From assembly GCA_021307315.1 (NCBI GenBank), contig JAJSPD010000050.1:124001-188000 (forward strand): a stretch of 64,000 nt of DNA, written 5' to 3'. The notes below the pieces were generated by a model. The model ran no database searches and had not been told where the DNA came from. It saw nothing but the letters and a program-made list of their open reading frames with translations. A program made the position numbers and the translations under genes. This DNA is from Bisporella sp. PMI_857 (Eukaryota > Ascomycota > Leotiomycetes > Helotiales > Helotiaceae). This document shows positions 44,255-55,849 of this stretch, piece by piece (within the stretch, counting starts at the first letter, position 1; each line of letters begins with the position of its first letter).

Positions 44255-46228
44255 ATGGCTACAACCTACGAAACAAGATTATTCTTGAACAATGAGGTAT
44301 TTGTTTTCGGGGTCTTATTTTAAAACGATGTCATTTGTAGTCTACTAATGACTTTAAGTTTGTGGAAGCAAAATCCGGGAAGACATTTTCGCTCAACAAT
44401 CCGTATGATAACACCGAGGTCCCGGCTAAGCTTCACGTGGCTGAAGAGGAAGACATCAACATTGCTGTGAAACATGCCCAGGCGGCATTCAAAGGCGAAT
44501 GGGGTTCATATACTGGCGCTCAGAGAGCCGTACCAATGCTAAAATTTGCCGATTTGTTGGACAAGCACGCAAAAGAACTTGCACATCTTGACGCCATCTG
44601 TATGGGTGCTCCCACTGGTATGCACGGTGGTTTTATAATTCCAGAAGCTGCTGGTAAGAACTTTCATGAGAAATCCTATGGTATTGTAAATTCTTTATCC
44701 GAGAGACATTTACTGACCATGTTACGTGCAGCGGTATTCAGATGTAGGATCCCGAACGACTCCTTGATGTAATTATATAATTACCCACTGATGGTTTTCA
44801 GATTATGCAGGATGGGCAGATAAAATAGAAGGAGAATCATTCGTAGCCGACGATGGAACGTATAAGATTGTGAGACACGAACCCCTGGGCGTTTGTGCTG
44901 GCATTGCTCCATGGAATGCACCAACACTCTACATTGGATGGAAAATTGCTCCAGCCTTAGCAGCAGGAAATACAGTAAGTCCAGTCCGCTCTTGGAAATA
45001 ATTCCAACTACTGACTGTCGCAGTTCATCTTCAAATCATCTGAAAAGTCTCCACTCAGTGCTTTGTTAGCAGCAAAGTTTGTAGTGGAAGCTGGGTTTCC
45101 ACCTGGGTTCGTCTTAATTTCTGACAAACTTATTTATTCCGTTTGGGAACCAGGAGACATAAATCGTTTCTTTCCTTGGGCGGTCTAGATCATAATACAA
45201 GCTCCTGAGCCCCAGCTCCTGCAGAAAAACCCGATAAAAGGTTGTGCTAATTTGATAATAGAGTCATCCAATTCGTCACGGGTCCTGGTACAACAGGAGC
45301 CTTGCTGGCTTCTCACATGGATATCAAGAAGATCAGCTTCACAGGGTCAACAGCTACTGGCAAAAAAGTATCGAAATTGGCACTTGATAGCAACCTGAAG
45401 AAATGCACCTTAGAGCTTGGTGGGAAGTCAGCGGCCTTGGTATTTGCAGATGCCGATATTCCTAATGCAGTTGGGTCAACTGCCGATGGATTCCTGGCAA
45501 ACAGTGGACAGATTTGTGCAGCAGCCTCTAGACTTCTTGTAGAAGAATCAATTGCCCCTGCGTTTATCGATGCAGTCAAAGAAAGGTTCTCAGTCGCCAG
45601 TGGTCAAACTGGTTCAGATCCACGAGAAGCTACTACTGTCTACGGACCTGTTGCAGATAAATCACAATTCGATACAGTCATGAGCTTCATCGAGAAAGGC
45701 AAGGAGGACAAAGAACCAATTATTGGAGGCAAGCAAAAAGGGGATAAAGGATGGTTCATTGAACCAACCATCTTTGTTGATCCGGATACTAACAATGCTA
45801 TTTATCGAGAGGAGATATTTGGCCCAGTTTTGGTGATAAAAACATTCAAAACAGAGGAAGAGGCTATCCAGATAGCAAATGATACAAATACTGGTCTTTC
45901 TGGTTCGTTGATCGACCAAAAGAAGAGTAATTGCTGACACTTCAATATAGCACAGCTCCATACTTCCGATCTAATACGTGCGCTGAGGGTTTCTGCAAAG
46001 ATTGATTCAGGGAATGTTTCAATCAATGGGCCTCATTTCCCAAGTCGCATGACTCCTTTTGGAGGCTTCAAAGACAGTGGAAGCGGCAAAGAGCTGGGCA
46101 AATATGGCTTGCAAGAATATCTGCAAACGAAGTCGATTCTGATTAAGTATGCTCCAACTCTTTTACCCACTGACTGATCCTCTATACATTTGTTAACTTG
46201 AAACAGCATGAAATTGCCAAGCAAGTAA
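44255..46228 (+). CDS. Aldehyde dehydrogenase (NAD-dependent family) with a 12-nt micro-exon
   Basis: Eight exons, 44255-44296, 44359-44653, 44732-44743, 44802-44974, 45024-45106, 45262-45902, 45951-46146 and 46207-46228, give 487 aa. The 12-nt exon supplies AVFR, restoring the family block next to YYAGWADKIEGESF. The oxyanion Asn is in APWNAPTL. The Rossmann motif is FTGSTATGKKV, the general base Glu is in LELGGKS and the catalytic Cys is in NSGQICAAASR. EEIFGPVLVIKTF and PFGGFKDSGSGKELGKYGL complete the fold. Two introns start with GTTCGT, an unusual donor, and the 155-nt intron 5 is long for this window. The enzyme oxidises aldehydes to acids in the cytosol; its substrate cannot be read from sequence, although it resembles aromatic-aldehyde members. 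Confidence 0.9.
44732..44743 (+). other. Micro-exon of the aldehyde dehydrogenase gene
   Basis: Twelve bases (CGGTATTCAGAT) flanked by GCAG on the left and GTAGGA on the right. Phase 1 in and phase 1 out. Without it the protein loses the residues just before YYAGWADK. Confidence 0.8.
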
Positions 46229-46559
46229 GCTCGCGGGCTTTCGTCATCTTATTTGATCTATGGCTTTCTGCATATGAGTAGTCAATGGGCAATACAATTG
46301 AACCTGTATCGTGAATAATTGCGGTCAATAATCTCCTTATAAAATACAATCCCTTGGGAATTTGGTTCACATCACATTGTTTGCCACGTGCTAAAAAAAA
46401 CCCGAGAATTTTGAATCAGGTGTTTGAAATCTGAGTCGTAACCATCAACTATAACTGTATATTCTGCATAAAACTTTGGAATACCTCGAAGGATTGTGTG
46501 AACGGTGATTTTTATAAGTAGAATAGCATCCCGTATTATGCAGTATGAGAAAAATTATT
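46229..46559. other. 3' flank of the aldehyde dehydrogenase gene
   Basis: No gene seen. Leads into the pentanucleotide repeat region. Confidence 0.4.
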
Positions 46560-46900
46560 CATATTATTCGAATAGTATTCAGAATAGTAGAATAGAATAG
46601 AATAGAATTAGAATAGCGTATTTTATACCTGAATAGAATAGTATTCGAATAATAAAAGTATTAAACACGTGACTGTTTAGCTAGCTAAAAGGAGGAATTA
46701 AAGGACTTACTACTTCGCTTAGAGTGGGTATACTCGTAGCTAAAGCTCAATTAGGTATAATATATCACGTGTACTTAGTAAGCAAACTATTCGAATAGTC
46801 TGAATTTGAACAGAACAGAATAGAATAGAATTTGAATAGTACTAAAAATCAGTTGAATAGAATAGAATAGTACTCACTATTCTATTCTATTCTATTCATT
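46560..46900. repeat. GAATA/TATTC pentanucleotide repeat region with perfect hairpin
   Basis: Multiple runs of AGAAT/GAATA occur on the plus strand at 46563-46646 and 46795-46870, then switch to the complementary TATTC at 46879-46895. Positions 46855-46871 and 46876-46892 are a perfect 17-bp inverted repeat around a 4-nt ACTC loop. The middle of the region is interrupted by non-repetitive sequence. Confidence 0.8.
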
Positions 46901-46914
46901 TCTCACACTGGCAT

Positions 46915-46999
46915 TATGTAAGATGGAGTAGTGTAGCATAAATCAGCCCCTATTGATACAGTAGGAAGCGAAACTAGTTTTACACTGAACGCTCAGTTT
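46915..46999 (-). repeat. Dispersed repeat, copy B
   Basis: GTAGTGTAGCATAAATCAGC and the next bases match the left portion of copy A at 9.4 kb. GAAGCGAAACTAG and the following TGAACGCTC are the reverse complement of the left end of copy C at 52.1 kb. It therefore bridges the other two copies. Confidence 0.55.
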
Positions 47000-47577
47000 T
47001 TTTATCCTCAGACCTATATTAATTGACGCTAAAGCTATTACAGACTAGCAGAATTTAGATCTTTGTAGCTACGATTTGTAGTAGGTAGCATCGAAAACGC
47101 CTCTTACGCTTGAAACGAGAAACTTGAACTGGAGTCACACTAAAAGGAGACGACCCAGTTCGTCTGTCTACTACGTTTATCGCACCCGGACTCACCTACG
47201 AAAATAAACTGATCAGAAAGGAATTCAGCGGCTTTGTGCGTGTAGACATCTCGCAAGTCAGCATTCCGTCCCGCTGCTATATGACGAATATTTTTTTTGG
47301 TCTATTTTATAGAATTAGTGGGCAAGTTGCAAGATACAAAGGTTGTGCCTTGGGATATGCCTTGGGTTGTGGCCTGAGGCTTCAATCTACATGGATTGAT
47401 GCTTGTGGATATGCTAGCATGATCATAACATCACGTGAGCAGCTAGATTCGTATCCCAGCAAAGGCTAAGCGCCAGCCTCAAGCTGGATTTTATTGAATT
47501 GAAACTCGTCTAATTTCTTATGTGCCTTTAATATCTTCATTAGTTTCGCTCGCACTTGCATATGCACGGGTCTTGTG
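47000..47577. other. Upstream region of the NLR gene
   Basis: No gene recognised. Contains a short ORF at 47236-47469 without pattern. Confidence 0.4.
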
Positions 47578-50500
47578 ATGCCTCGACGGCTCTCGGAATG
47601 GTTCCACCAACGGTCAAAGAACCGCTCAGATGTGGATCCCGCCGCAAGCAGTGCCACGAATATCACCCCGGACTCGTCTAGAACTGCTGCTTTGCAGAAA
47701 AAGACGTTCCCTTCTGGTATTAAACTGCTTTATAATCCAGAACACAGCGTGGTTGAGTATGTCGGTTCAGTTGAAACGCAATCATGGGTCTTGTGGCTGA
47801 GAATATTGCATGTTGAGGATGCTCAAACTCTTTGACACCCTGACTAACTTTCTACCTCTCAATAAAGTATTATCCTGGTCCACGGGCTCACCGGAGACTA
47901 CGAGAAGACGTGGACAGCAAAGAATGCCGCCACTCCATGGCCTCAATCTATGCTTCCATCGAAGATTCCTAACGCTCGCATTCTCACATTCGGATATGAC
48001 GCATACATTGCCGATTGGCGAGGCATGGTGTCGCGGAACAGAATCGGGAATCATTCAATGAATCTACTTACTAGTGTTGCAACTTTTAGGGAGAACGATG
48101 ACACCGTAGGCACACTACAGTTCTTTTACTGCTTTAGCAATAATATTGACACTAATAGAACAATTGCCCTATTATATTTATCTGCCACAGTCTAGGGGGC
48201 TAGTCTGTGAAGATGTGGGCTGCTCCGTATATATTGGCGTATAAATGTGATTGATAACAGGCAATAGGCTCTAGCGGCGGCAGCACGGCGACCAGAACGA
48301 CATTTACGAAATATTATCGATTGCACACGTGGTGTTATTTTCCTCGGTACCCCACATCATGGCTCTGGCCTTGCAAAGTGGGCTGGAATGCTTACCGTTA
48401 TGATCGGTGTCCTTAAGCAAACGAATGCGGATATTCTAGCAGTACTGGAGCGCGACTCCGAAGTTCTTGCACGGGTCCAAGATGAGTTCCACACTATGGT
48501 CCGATCCCGAAACCAAGAAGGGCTCCAAAGCATCGAGATTACGTGTTTCTACGAAGAATTACCTTTACCAGGAATTGGCATTGTGAACCAAGCAATACGT
48601 CCCCATCATTTCTTTGCTAATTTATGTTTCAGGTAGTTCCTAAAGATTCCGCTATTCTACCTGGGTACATTCCGATAGGGATACACGGTAATCACATGGA
48701 TATGACAAAGTTCGATAACGAAGATGAGCCAGGCTTTATAGCAATTGCGGGGGAGCTTCGTCGCTGGATCAAAGAATTGACCCTTCTAAATGGGCAACAA
48801 TGTGGTACGCAGTGTAAGCAATAGAATTTACGAAAGTCTAGACTGTGACCTGGTATAGGCTTTTTAGTAGACCCAACTTTACTATGATCTACTTCTTTAT
48901 TAAGCTTTCTATCTTGATATGATTAAGACTTTGTGGATTTTGTTTTGATTGTGCTTAGGTTGTGTTTAGAACGGCTAATCGTATACTGATTCACACTAGA
49001 CACTAATGCTACAAAGCATAGTAACCAACACTGGGTGGTTCCCCGTCCTGTCAGCAAGCTCTTTACCGGCCGTACAGAGTTGGTGCTTCAAGTGCAAGCG
49101 GCATTACGTTGTGACTATACCTTTTCTACCACCAGACAAAGGAGGTTTGTAATCACTGGAATGGGAGGGCTTGGAAAGAGCGAAGTTTGCCTCAAGGTGG
49201 CTGATTTGGTACGAGAAGAGTAAGGCTTAACCGTGTTCTGAATCTTTGATGCTTTATCTGTTGTATTAACTAATAGCAACAGGTTCTGGGCAGTGTTTTG
49301 GGTCAACGTTGACAAACCTGCGACTGCTGAAAACGACTTTATTGCAATCGCGAAGCTTCTTGGCCGATCAGCTGAGAGTATTTCCGAGGCATTACAAGTA
49401 CTTGCAAGTATCAAGAAAAACTGGCTCCTTATTCTGGATAATGCCGACGATCCAAAGTTCGATTATCAGAACTATTTTCCATCTGGGACTCATGGCGCTG
49501 TTATCATGACATCACGTGTTTCTGAATGCAAGCGGTATAGCCCCGATGCATTCAAAGCACTGGGGGGTCTTGAAGAGCAAGAATCAAAAGAACTCTTGCT
49601 TAAGGTTGCCGGGCTTCCTCAAGAAGAATGGTCGTCCTTCGAGTCTCAGGCTATAGAGGTCGTTTGCCTTCTCGGGTCTCACACACTTGCACTGATCCAG
49701 GCCGGTGCATATATTGCACGAGGGCATTGTCGGTTGTCTGAATATCCTGGAGTTTTTAAACGACAGCGAAACCGGCTGTTAACATACCGGCCGCAGCAGG
49801 CTCAATCGAGGTATTGTGATGTATACGCGACTTTTGAAGCATCCGCAGACATCTTAAAACAATCTCAAACCGAGGCTGCGCAGGATGCTTTGCATTTGCT
49901 AGATATTCTTTCAATTTTGGCATCTAGCGCTCTTCCTCTTCAGGTTTTCAAGGAGGCTTGGAATGGTAGCAGGAATGTTATTAGCATTAATGGCGATGAA
50001 ACATCTAGTATGGATGCCTTGTCTCGCGAACATATCTTGCGACTGCCTGCTTTTGTGATAGCGGACGGGGACGAATGGGATCCTTTCCGTCTTCTAGAAG
50101 CCTGCGCTTTACTGGAATCACTCTCTTTGGTCACTCGATATGATTCACAGGCAGATGGCTTATACGGATTATCGATGCACCCATTAACACACGCCTGGGC
50201 CAAAAACCGTCAAACCTCAATCCAGCAAAGTACGGCTTGGTTGGTTACAGGTTGTGTTATTGCATTTTCTAAATCCAGTAGCCCTATTTGGCAAACACAG
50301 GAAAAGCTTTTAGTACCGCATATACAGTCATATCTGGATATAATAGTCCAGCAAGTGCTGTTGTTCGGTCCTACTCCCGTGGTCATCCCAATTCTAATAA
50401 AGTGTGGCTGGATCTTACAAGATATGAGACTAGACTTAAGACTTAAGCAACTTCTTGATGATATGTTTGAAGAACTTGGAAAAGATTCATTAGCTGCGCA

Positions 50501-51401
50501 AGAAGACACTTTGGCGTTGCATGACCTCCAAGCGGGGAGCTTGCTTGATCTAGGGAAGAGCAAGCAGGCCGTGACACTACTAGAGCAGGTGGTTAAGATC
50601 CGAGAAACCGCGCTGGCTGAAGATCATCCAGATCGGCTAGTATCGCAGCACACACTTGCTATTGCATACAAGGCAAACGGGCAGGTAAAAGATGCTGTAA
50701 TACTGCTAGAGCATGTGGTTAAGATCCGAGAAACCACGCTGGCTGAAGATCACCCATATCGACTAGCATCGCAGCACGAACTTGCTATTGCATACGAAGC
50801 AAATGGGCAGGTAAAAGAAGCTGTAGCACTGCTAGAGCATGTGGTTAAAATCCAAGATATTACGCTAGCTAAAGATCACCCATATCGACTAGCATCGCAG
50901 CACACACTTGCTTTTGCATACGAAGCAAACGGGCAAGTAAAAAAGGCAGTAGCACTGCTAGAGCATGTGGCTAAAATCAAGGAGAACACGCTAGCTGAGG
51001 ATCATCCATCTCGACTAGCATCGCAGCACGCACTTGCTATTGCATACGAAGCAAACGGGCAGATAAAAGAAGCTGTATCACTGCTGGAGCATGTAGTTAA
51101 ATTTAAGGAAACCACGCTGGCTGAGGATCATCCATCTCGACTAGCATCGCAGCACGCACTTGCTGTTGCATACGAAGCCAACAAACAGGTAAAAGAAGCT
51201 GTATCACTGCTAGAGCATGTGGTTAAAATCCAAGATATTACGCTAGCTGTAGATCATCCAGATCGACTAGCATCGCAGCACGCACTTGCTACTGCATACG
51301 AAGCAGACGGACAAGTAAAAGAAGCTGTAGCATTACTAGAGCATGTGGTTAACATTCGAGAAACTACACTGGCTGAGGATCACCCAGATCGGATTGTATG
51401 A
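47578..51401 (+). pseudogene. Fungal NLR (alpha/beta hydrolase, NB-ARC, TPR) with one frameshift
   Basis: Seven exons are inferred: 47578-47756, 47868-48105, 48159-48214, 48268-48582, 48633-48813, 49000-49219 and 49283-51401. The N-terminal part is a serine-hydrolase-like domain with ILVHGLTGDYEKTW, WPQSMLPSKIPNARILTFGY and GVIFLGTPHHGSGLAKWAGM. The NB-ARC part has Walker A GMGGLGKS, Walker B LLILDNADD and GAVIMTSR. The C-terminal part is a 42-residue TPR array. Exon 3 is 56 nt where 57 are needed: one base is missing just after the nucleophile motif CHSLGG, putting TAG in frame. All other junctions keep phase. The array ends abruptly within the seventh repeat. Intact relatives act as signal-transducing ATPases in fungal non-self recognition. 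A one-base assembly error is the alternative to true loss. The intron at 48814-48999 is the least certain. Confidence 0.8.
50577..51401 (+). repeat. Tandem 126-bp coding TPR repeats of the NLR
   Basis: Repeats begin at 50577, 50703, 50829, 50955, 51081, 51207 and 51333; the last is cut short by TGA at 51399-51401. Each encodes 42 residues with the pattern LLEHVVKI-ETTLAEDHP--R then LASQH-LAIAYEANGQVKEAV. Units differ at few positions, mainly around the residues after HVVK and at the position before RL. Exact spacing without indels suggests recent unequal exchange. Confidence 0.95.
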
Positions 51402-52985
51402 GAACAGTTGCTTGTTTATTGCTTGCAGCAGCCATCCTCTCGATGACCACTTATACCATGTACTACAGTTGAAGGCTACTATACTATAAAATTTACCCTG
51501 CGCCTTTCCCCGTGCCACATCCAGCACTGATCGAAGAATACTAAAACATCATGGATATCCTGTGAATCAGTTGATTGACAAATGACTTGGATAGCTATGA
51601 AAAATAAACATCGTAGTGCAAATTTTTATTTTTATTTTTTTAAAAAAAGGCTATTGGCCACAGAATATAGGATCATCATCCATCAACAATATCGTAATCG
51701 GAAAAGTGAACCGAGCCAAATCATTTGCCTTTTGCCCTTTGCCCTTATCTCAGCATCGAATCATTGATCCCATATTTCATGTGCTGCACTGATCCAAGGA
51801 CACTCACTCCGCCAGCTATATCAAAACCAGTGGATGAGTAAGAGTAGGGTCACTTCTGAACAACCGACTTCTCAACTGTAAAGCCGATTTCGACTTCTGT
51901 TGTAGTTGTACAATCCTATGTCATTATTAGGTCATGTTAGAAATGCAATGTCATTCAAACCAATGTGCACCAAAGCCGATTTCGCAGCGTCTGCCTATTC
52001 CTCAGGCAGTAAGTAACCTATTTTCAAAACATTGATGCAGAGATCTGAATTTCTGCTAAGCCGTAACGGCGCTAGTGTCCATACATGTTGGTCCAAAGAT
52101 TAAATCAAAGAGCGTTCAGGCGTGAAACTTGTTTCGCTTCCTACCGTACAAAGACTAATCTCTACCTTTTTACTACATCCCGAACCCTCTAGCTATACCC
52201 TCCGTACTCCTGGCGGCCTCTTATGCGCTGAAGCCTAGAGTTCTACCGAACCCCTTTATTACCCCTTGGCGTGTGGCATTCCTGCACCTGACATATTATG
52301 TACAACATTTCCACCTGGATCCAGAGTTGAAGTGGATGGGATGACCGTCCAGAGAGCGAGGGACTAAATGAGGACGGCCTTAATAGTTCATCTCCTTGTG
52401 TTTGATCAGTGGCTTAACAGTATAACGCTCGAGCTGCAGTGAAAGTCCTTTGGGGAAATTTTCACATGTAGTGCCCCTTACACAATCCCAGAAGATTTGA
52501 GTTTGTCCGAATTGTAGGTTACATGATGAAAGCAGCCTTTCTTAGCAGCCACAGTCGCGGTTCGAGAGCGGGGTACTAGCGATTCCGTCATACCAAAGCT
52601 TTGGGTCAGAGAGGTATACCTCTTGCTCTTCGTATTCAGTCGCCGTCCCAAACCCAGTCCGGAGCGCCGTACTCTCTCTCAGCTAGCCCTTATATATTAT
52701 GCCAACAGAACTATCTCTCGACGCTACCGCAGACAGATTGTAGTGTCCATGTAAGAAGACTTCTCCTATCAAGGTAGCCTTATGCTGCTACAGTGTTTCC
52801 AATGGTATTGCGATGTCTTGGTCCAAAAGGTGGGAAAGGGGGTTTAATTGCAACAACTAGGAGGGTAGCAGGTATATAATTTTTTTTAATATTTTTTAGA
52901 GACCAACTGTCCCTTTTCGATGTTCCACCGACAGTCTCCCGTACACGTGGCTGGAAAAGGCAACAACTCAAAAACTCAATTTCCA
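51402..52985. other. Intergenic with repeat copy C
   Basis: No gene recognised. The first part after 51402 still resembles a degenerated TPR unit for about 30 bases. Confidence 0.4.
52105..52311 (+). repeat. Dispersed repeat, copy C
   Basis: AGACTAATCTCTACCTTTTT, then ACATCCCGAACCCTCTAGCT and a terminal CCTGCACCTGACAT block, align with copy A at 9.4 kb with scattered substitutions and one extra block of about 45 bp. Its left end GAGCGTTCAG...GTTTCGCTTCCTAC is the reverse complement of part of copy B. Confidence 0.6.
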
Positions 52986-55408
52986 TCAGAGATCGCGCTC
53001 AAAAAAAGACTGAATGATGCCGGCATTGCTTGTTTCATACTCTTTTAATTCCACACTGCCATCATCTTTCAAGAATGTTAGGCTGCACAAATTTCCACTT
53101 CGGCTCTGGGTTCGAGGCTACAATCCGCCTCCAGGTTTCATATTCGCCATCGATGACACTTAAGGCTTCATAGAAAGGTCGGCATGCGTTGATATCGGCT
53201 GTAGAGTGCCAAATGTTGATCTTGCACAGCATGCGACCCACCGAGGGCTTACCGTGGGAGATAATCTTGGAGCGTTCGACGCGTACAATGAGTGTTTCAG
53301 TGTCAGGGTCACACTCTATCCATATGACGCCATCACCTTCCTGAAGAATGTGCTTAAGTATCGCGAATTGAGCCTGTAGCATGCAAAGGTCAGAATTATC
53401 ATTATTGAATACGTTATTTCAAAATCATTGCTTTAGCTCACCCGGTCGTGGTCTCCTCCCCAGGTTTGCTCCTTGATGTTGAAGCTACGTAGCGCAAGGA
53501 GACCTTGAACGCCGATCTGAAGGTACATGTAATAGATGACTTGCATCACCGTCAGCCAAAGTCCCTCCTCATCATGGAGTAAATGCACTGACAATCATCT
53601 GCGGTCGGAGTGCTGCCCTGGTCGTATCCAAATAAGGCAAGAATGTCCCTGTTGTCAACTAGATAGTCTGCGGTTAGAAAAGCTCTGCACTCTTCTACTG
53701 TCCTCACTAACTTCCCGAAAACGCTATTGTAGGTTTCTCCAAGGCGGAACCACGTCGTGATGGGCTCGTAGGTGACTGGACTAATTGGCAGGTTCTCGTG
53801 GTCAAAGTTATACTCGCCTGGGGCTGTCTCCACAAGCAACTTTCCGGTTCCATGACCAATAAGCTCGTGTATAGCTGTCCCAACGAAGCGAATCTCGTGG
53901 GCGCAGCTCATGTACACTTCAGCTTCCGAATGGTGGACATAGTAGCATGGGCGATTTGGACTGTTGTTAAGCTTCATTCGATTGCCATAAACCATACTTT
54001 TGATCCAATGCCATTTTCCATGTTCGTCCTGCGCAATCGTTAATCATAACTTTGGTTACTTTCCTATCCGAAGACGAATGTCTCCAAAACTTACGACGGT
54101 GATATTTGTGGCTTCCCACACAGTGCTTGAGACAGAGGCAAGTACTGAAATGATGTTAGAGTGGCGTCTCATGTTGACGATGTGGAAAATGGTATATTCA
54201 CTGTGGATTACCGCAAAGTCAGGAACGTCAAGTTCGCTAGGTTCGAATGGTCCTTTGCCATTGTTCTCACATGGTGTTGCCCAAGGTAGTGCACGTATAA
54301 ATTCCGATGACCTTTGTACAAGCTGGTTCAGCTTGGCCGTGTCCTTGGAGTGGGCGACACCAGATGCAGCTTGCCATTCAGCTCTTGCGCCGGAAGGATC
54401 GTGATACCCAAAAAGAAATCCCATGCAATGCTCGACACGGGGACCGTTGTCAGTGACCCATGTCTTGTGGGCAGAACGGAAAACCTCGTAGTCCCCAGTC
54501 CGGAAGCTCTCGATAAGCTGGGAAAAGGCAGTCTTCTGCCCTTGATTTGTTGTGTGTCTGCATGCTTCACTGAGCTCGGCACAAATCTTGGTCATTTCCA
54601 CGGCGTGATCACCACGGCAAAGGACAACCCTAGCATGGCGTTCTCTAATCATAACCTCCTCGAGCAGCTGAGGTTCAGGATCTCTTTCAACAGAAGCCTG
54701 GAGAATTTCGAACATATCGAGGCCCTCATTGTTGGGGGTCTGTTTCTGCAAGCGAGTGTTCTCGGGGGCGATCTTTTTGGCTGCCATCAATTTCGTGACA
54801 ACCTCAATCTCTTCTTTGTAATGCATTCCTGGCCAGGATAGTAGCCAGACTGGTTTCTTTCATCTGGGTAGCCCAGATTCGCTGGCTGGTGCACCATCAT
54901 AGGGTCAATGATCTCCTTAAGTTTGGCACTTGCCTCCGGGGATATGCTCGCCATTTTGCGGAGGGCGACTTTGGAGACGCCTGGAATGACCTTGCGATCT
55001 CCGTCACCCTGCCACGAAGGCATCAACAAATAGAGCCATAAACCGCGTGTGCTTCAGGTTGCAGGTGATACTTACGAAGTAATTACCGAGGCTGGACAAA
55101 AATAAGCCAGCGAAATCCAGCCATGAATCAATATCATCCTGATCGACACCGCGTTCACGAAGGTCGTTCCATCGCCCATTGTCTGCTTTGTGCAGCTCAA
55201 GGGTAAAGTCGAAGATGCCCTCCGCCTCAGGGGAGGTCTGACGTAGTATAATGCGGCCACCGTGCCAGCACGCACGCGCTAGATGATGGGCGTAAACTTT
55301 GTCGGGTTGTCCGTCCTTGATCTCATTCGACGCGAGGCTGTCGAACACCTCGCCAATGTCCAGCCTATGTGTGGCCTCACTTTTTCGATGATTGTCTGTG
55401 ACCGGCAT
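52986..55408 (-). pseudogene. Dipeptidyl peptidase III (M49) pseudogene with three frameshifts
   Basis: Six exons, 55408-55076, 55008-54202, 54144-54095, 54027-53593, 53539-53442 and 53373-52986, rebuild a peptidase M49 of about 704 aa. Markers include YAHHLARACWHGGRIILRQT, RVEHCMGFLFGYHDPSGARA, FEPSELDVPDFAVIH, the zinc site HELIGHGTGKLL and EECRAF with the third zinc-ligand Glu. The exon lengths require one base more in exon 2 (near 54816, within ITK/EEIEVV), one more in exon 4 (near 53997, before MVYGNRM) and two more in exon 6 (near 53075, at VQPN). After that last point the correct C-terminus, SVELKEYETSNAGIIQSFFE, continues to a stop at 52986-52988. Intact enzymes release N-terminal dipeptides in the cytosol. 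Three independent breaks indicate loss of function. Confidence 0.85.
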
Positions 55409-55849
55409 ATCGAGACTCCAGGTGAAGTAACACTCTCGTTTACTTGCTATATTTTTGGTAGAGTAATAAGCTGTGAGATGAGTGTCCCATATATGTATTC
55501 GATTGATTCAGGGGTAAGCTGTAATATCCTGGAAGTGCGATCTGATCCAAGAGACATTGATGTCACAATACGGGTCTAATTAGGTGCCTAGCAAGCACGG
55601 TGCAATGAAACCACAGTCACAAAGTGGTGAATTCTGACCACTGTTAGCCTTGGGCCTGCCGTGGTTGTATGGAAGCGACGCGTCCCTCAGACTGATTGCC
55701 TCTATCTCTGGTACAATTTGTGTTGAAGAAACCGAAGGCGTTGGAGAAGGTGCCACGGATAACCAAATCTCTAGCTTTCAAGGCTGAATCATTCAATGGT
55801 TATTTCCCAAGGAGCTAGGTCATCAACTAGACGATAGAAGAGCTTTTCT
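55409..55849. other. Intergenic between two pseudogenes
   Basis: No gene recognised. Confidence 0.4.

Noticed and set aside
53593..54027. EECRAF as an inactivating change in DPP III
   Set aside because: The zinc-ligand Glu is still present, and I cannot exclude that Phe is normal in this fungal subfamily, so it is not used as evidence of decay.
53536..54841. Plus-strand ORFs of 74-175 codons
   Set aside because: Antisense to the DPP III pseudogene exons.
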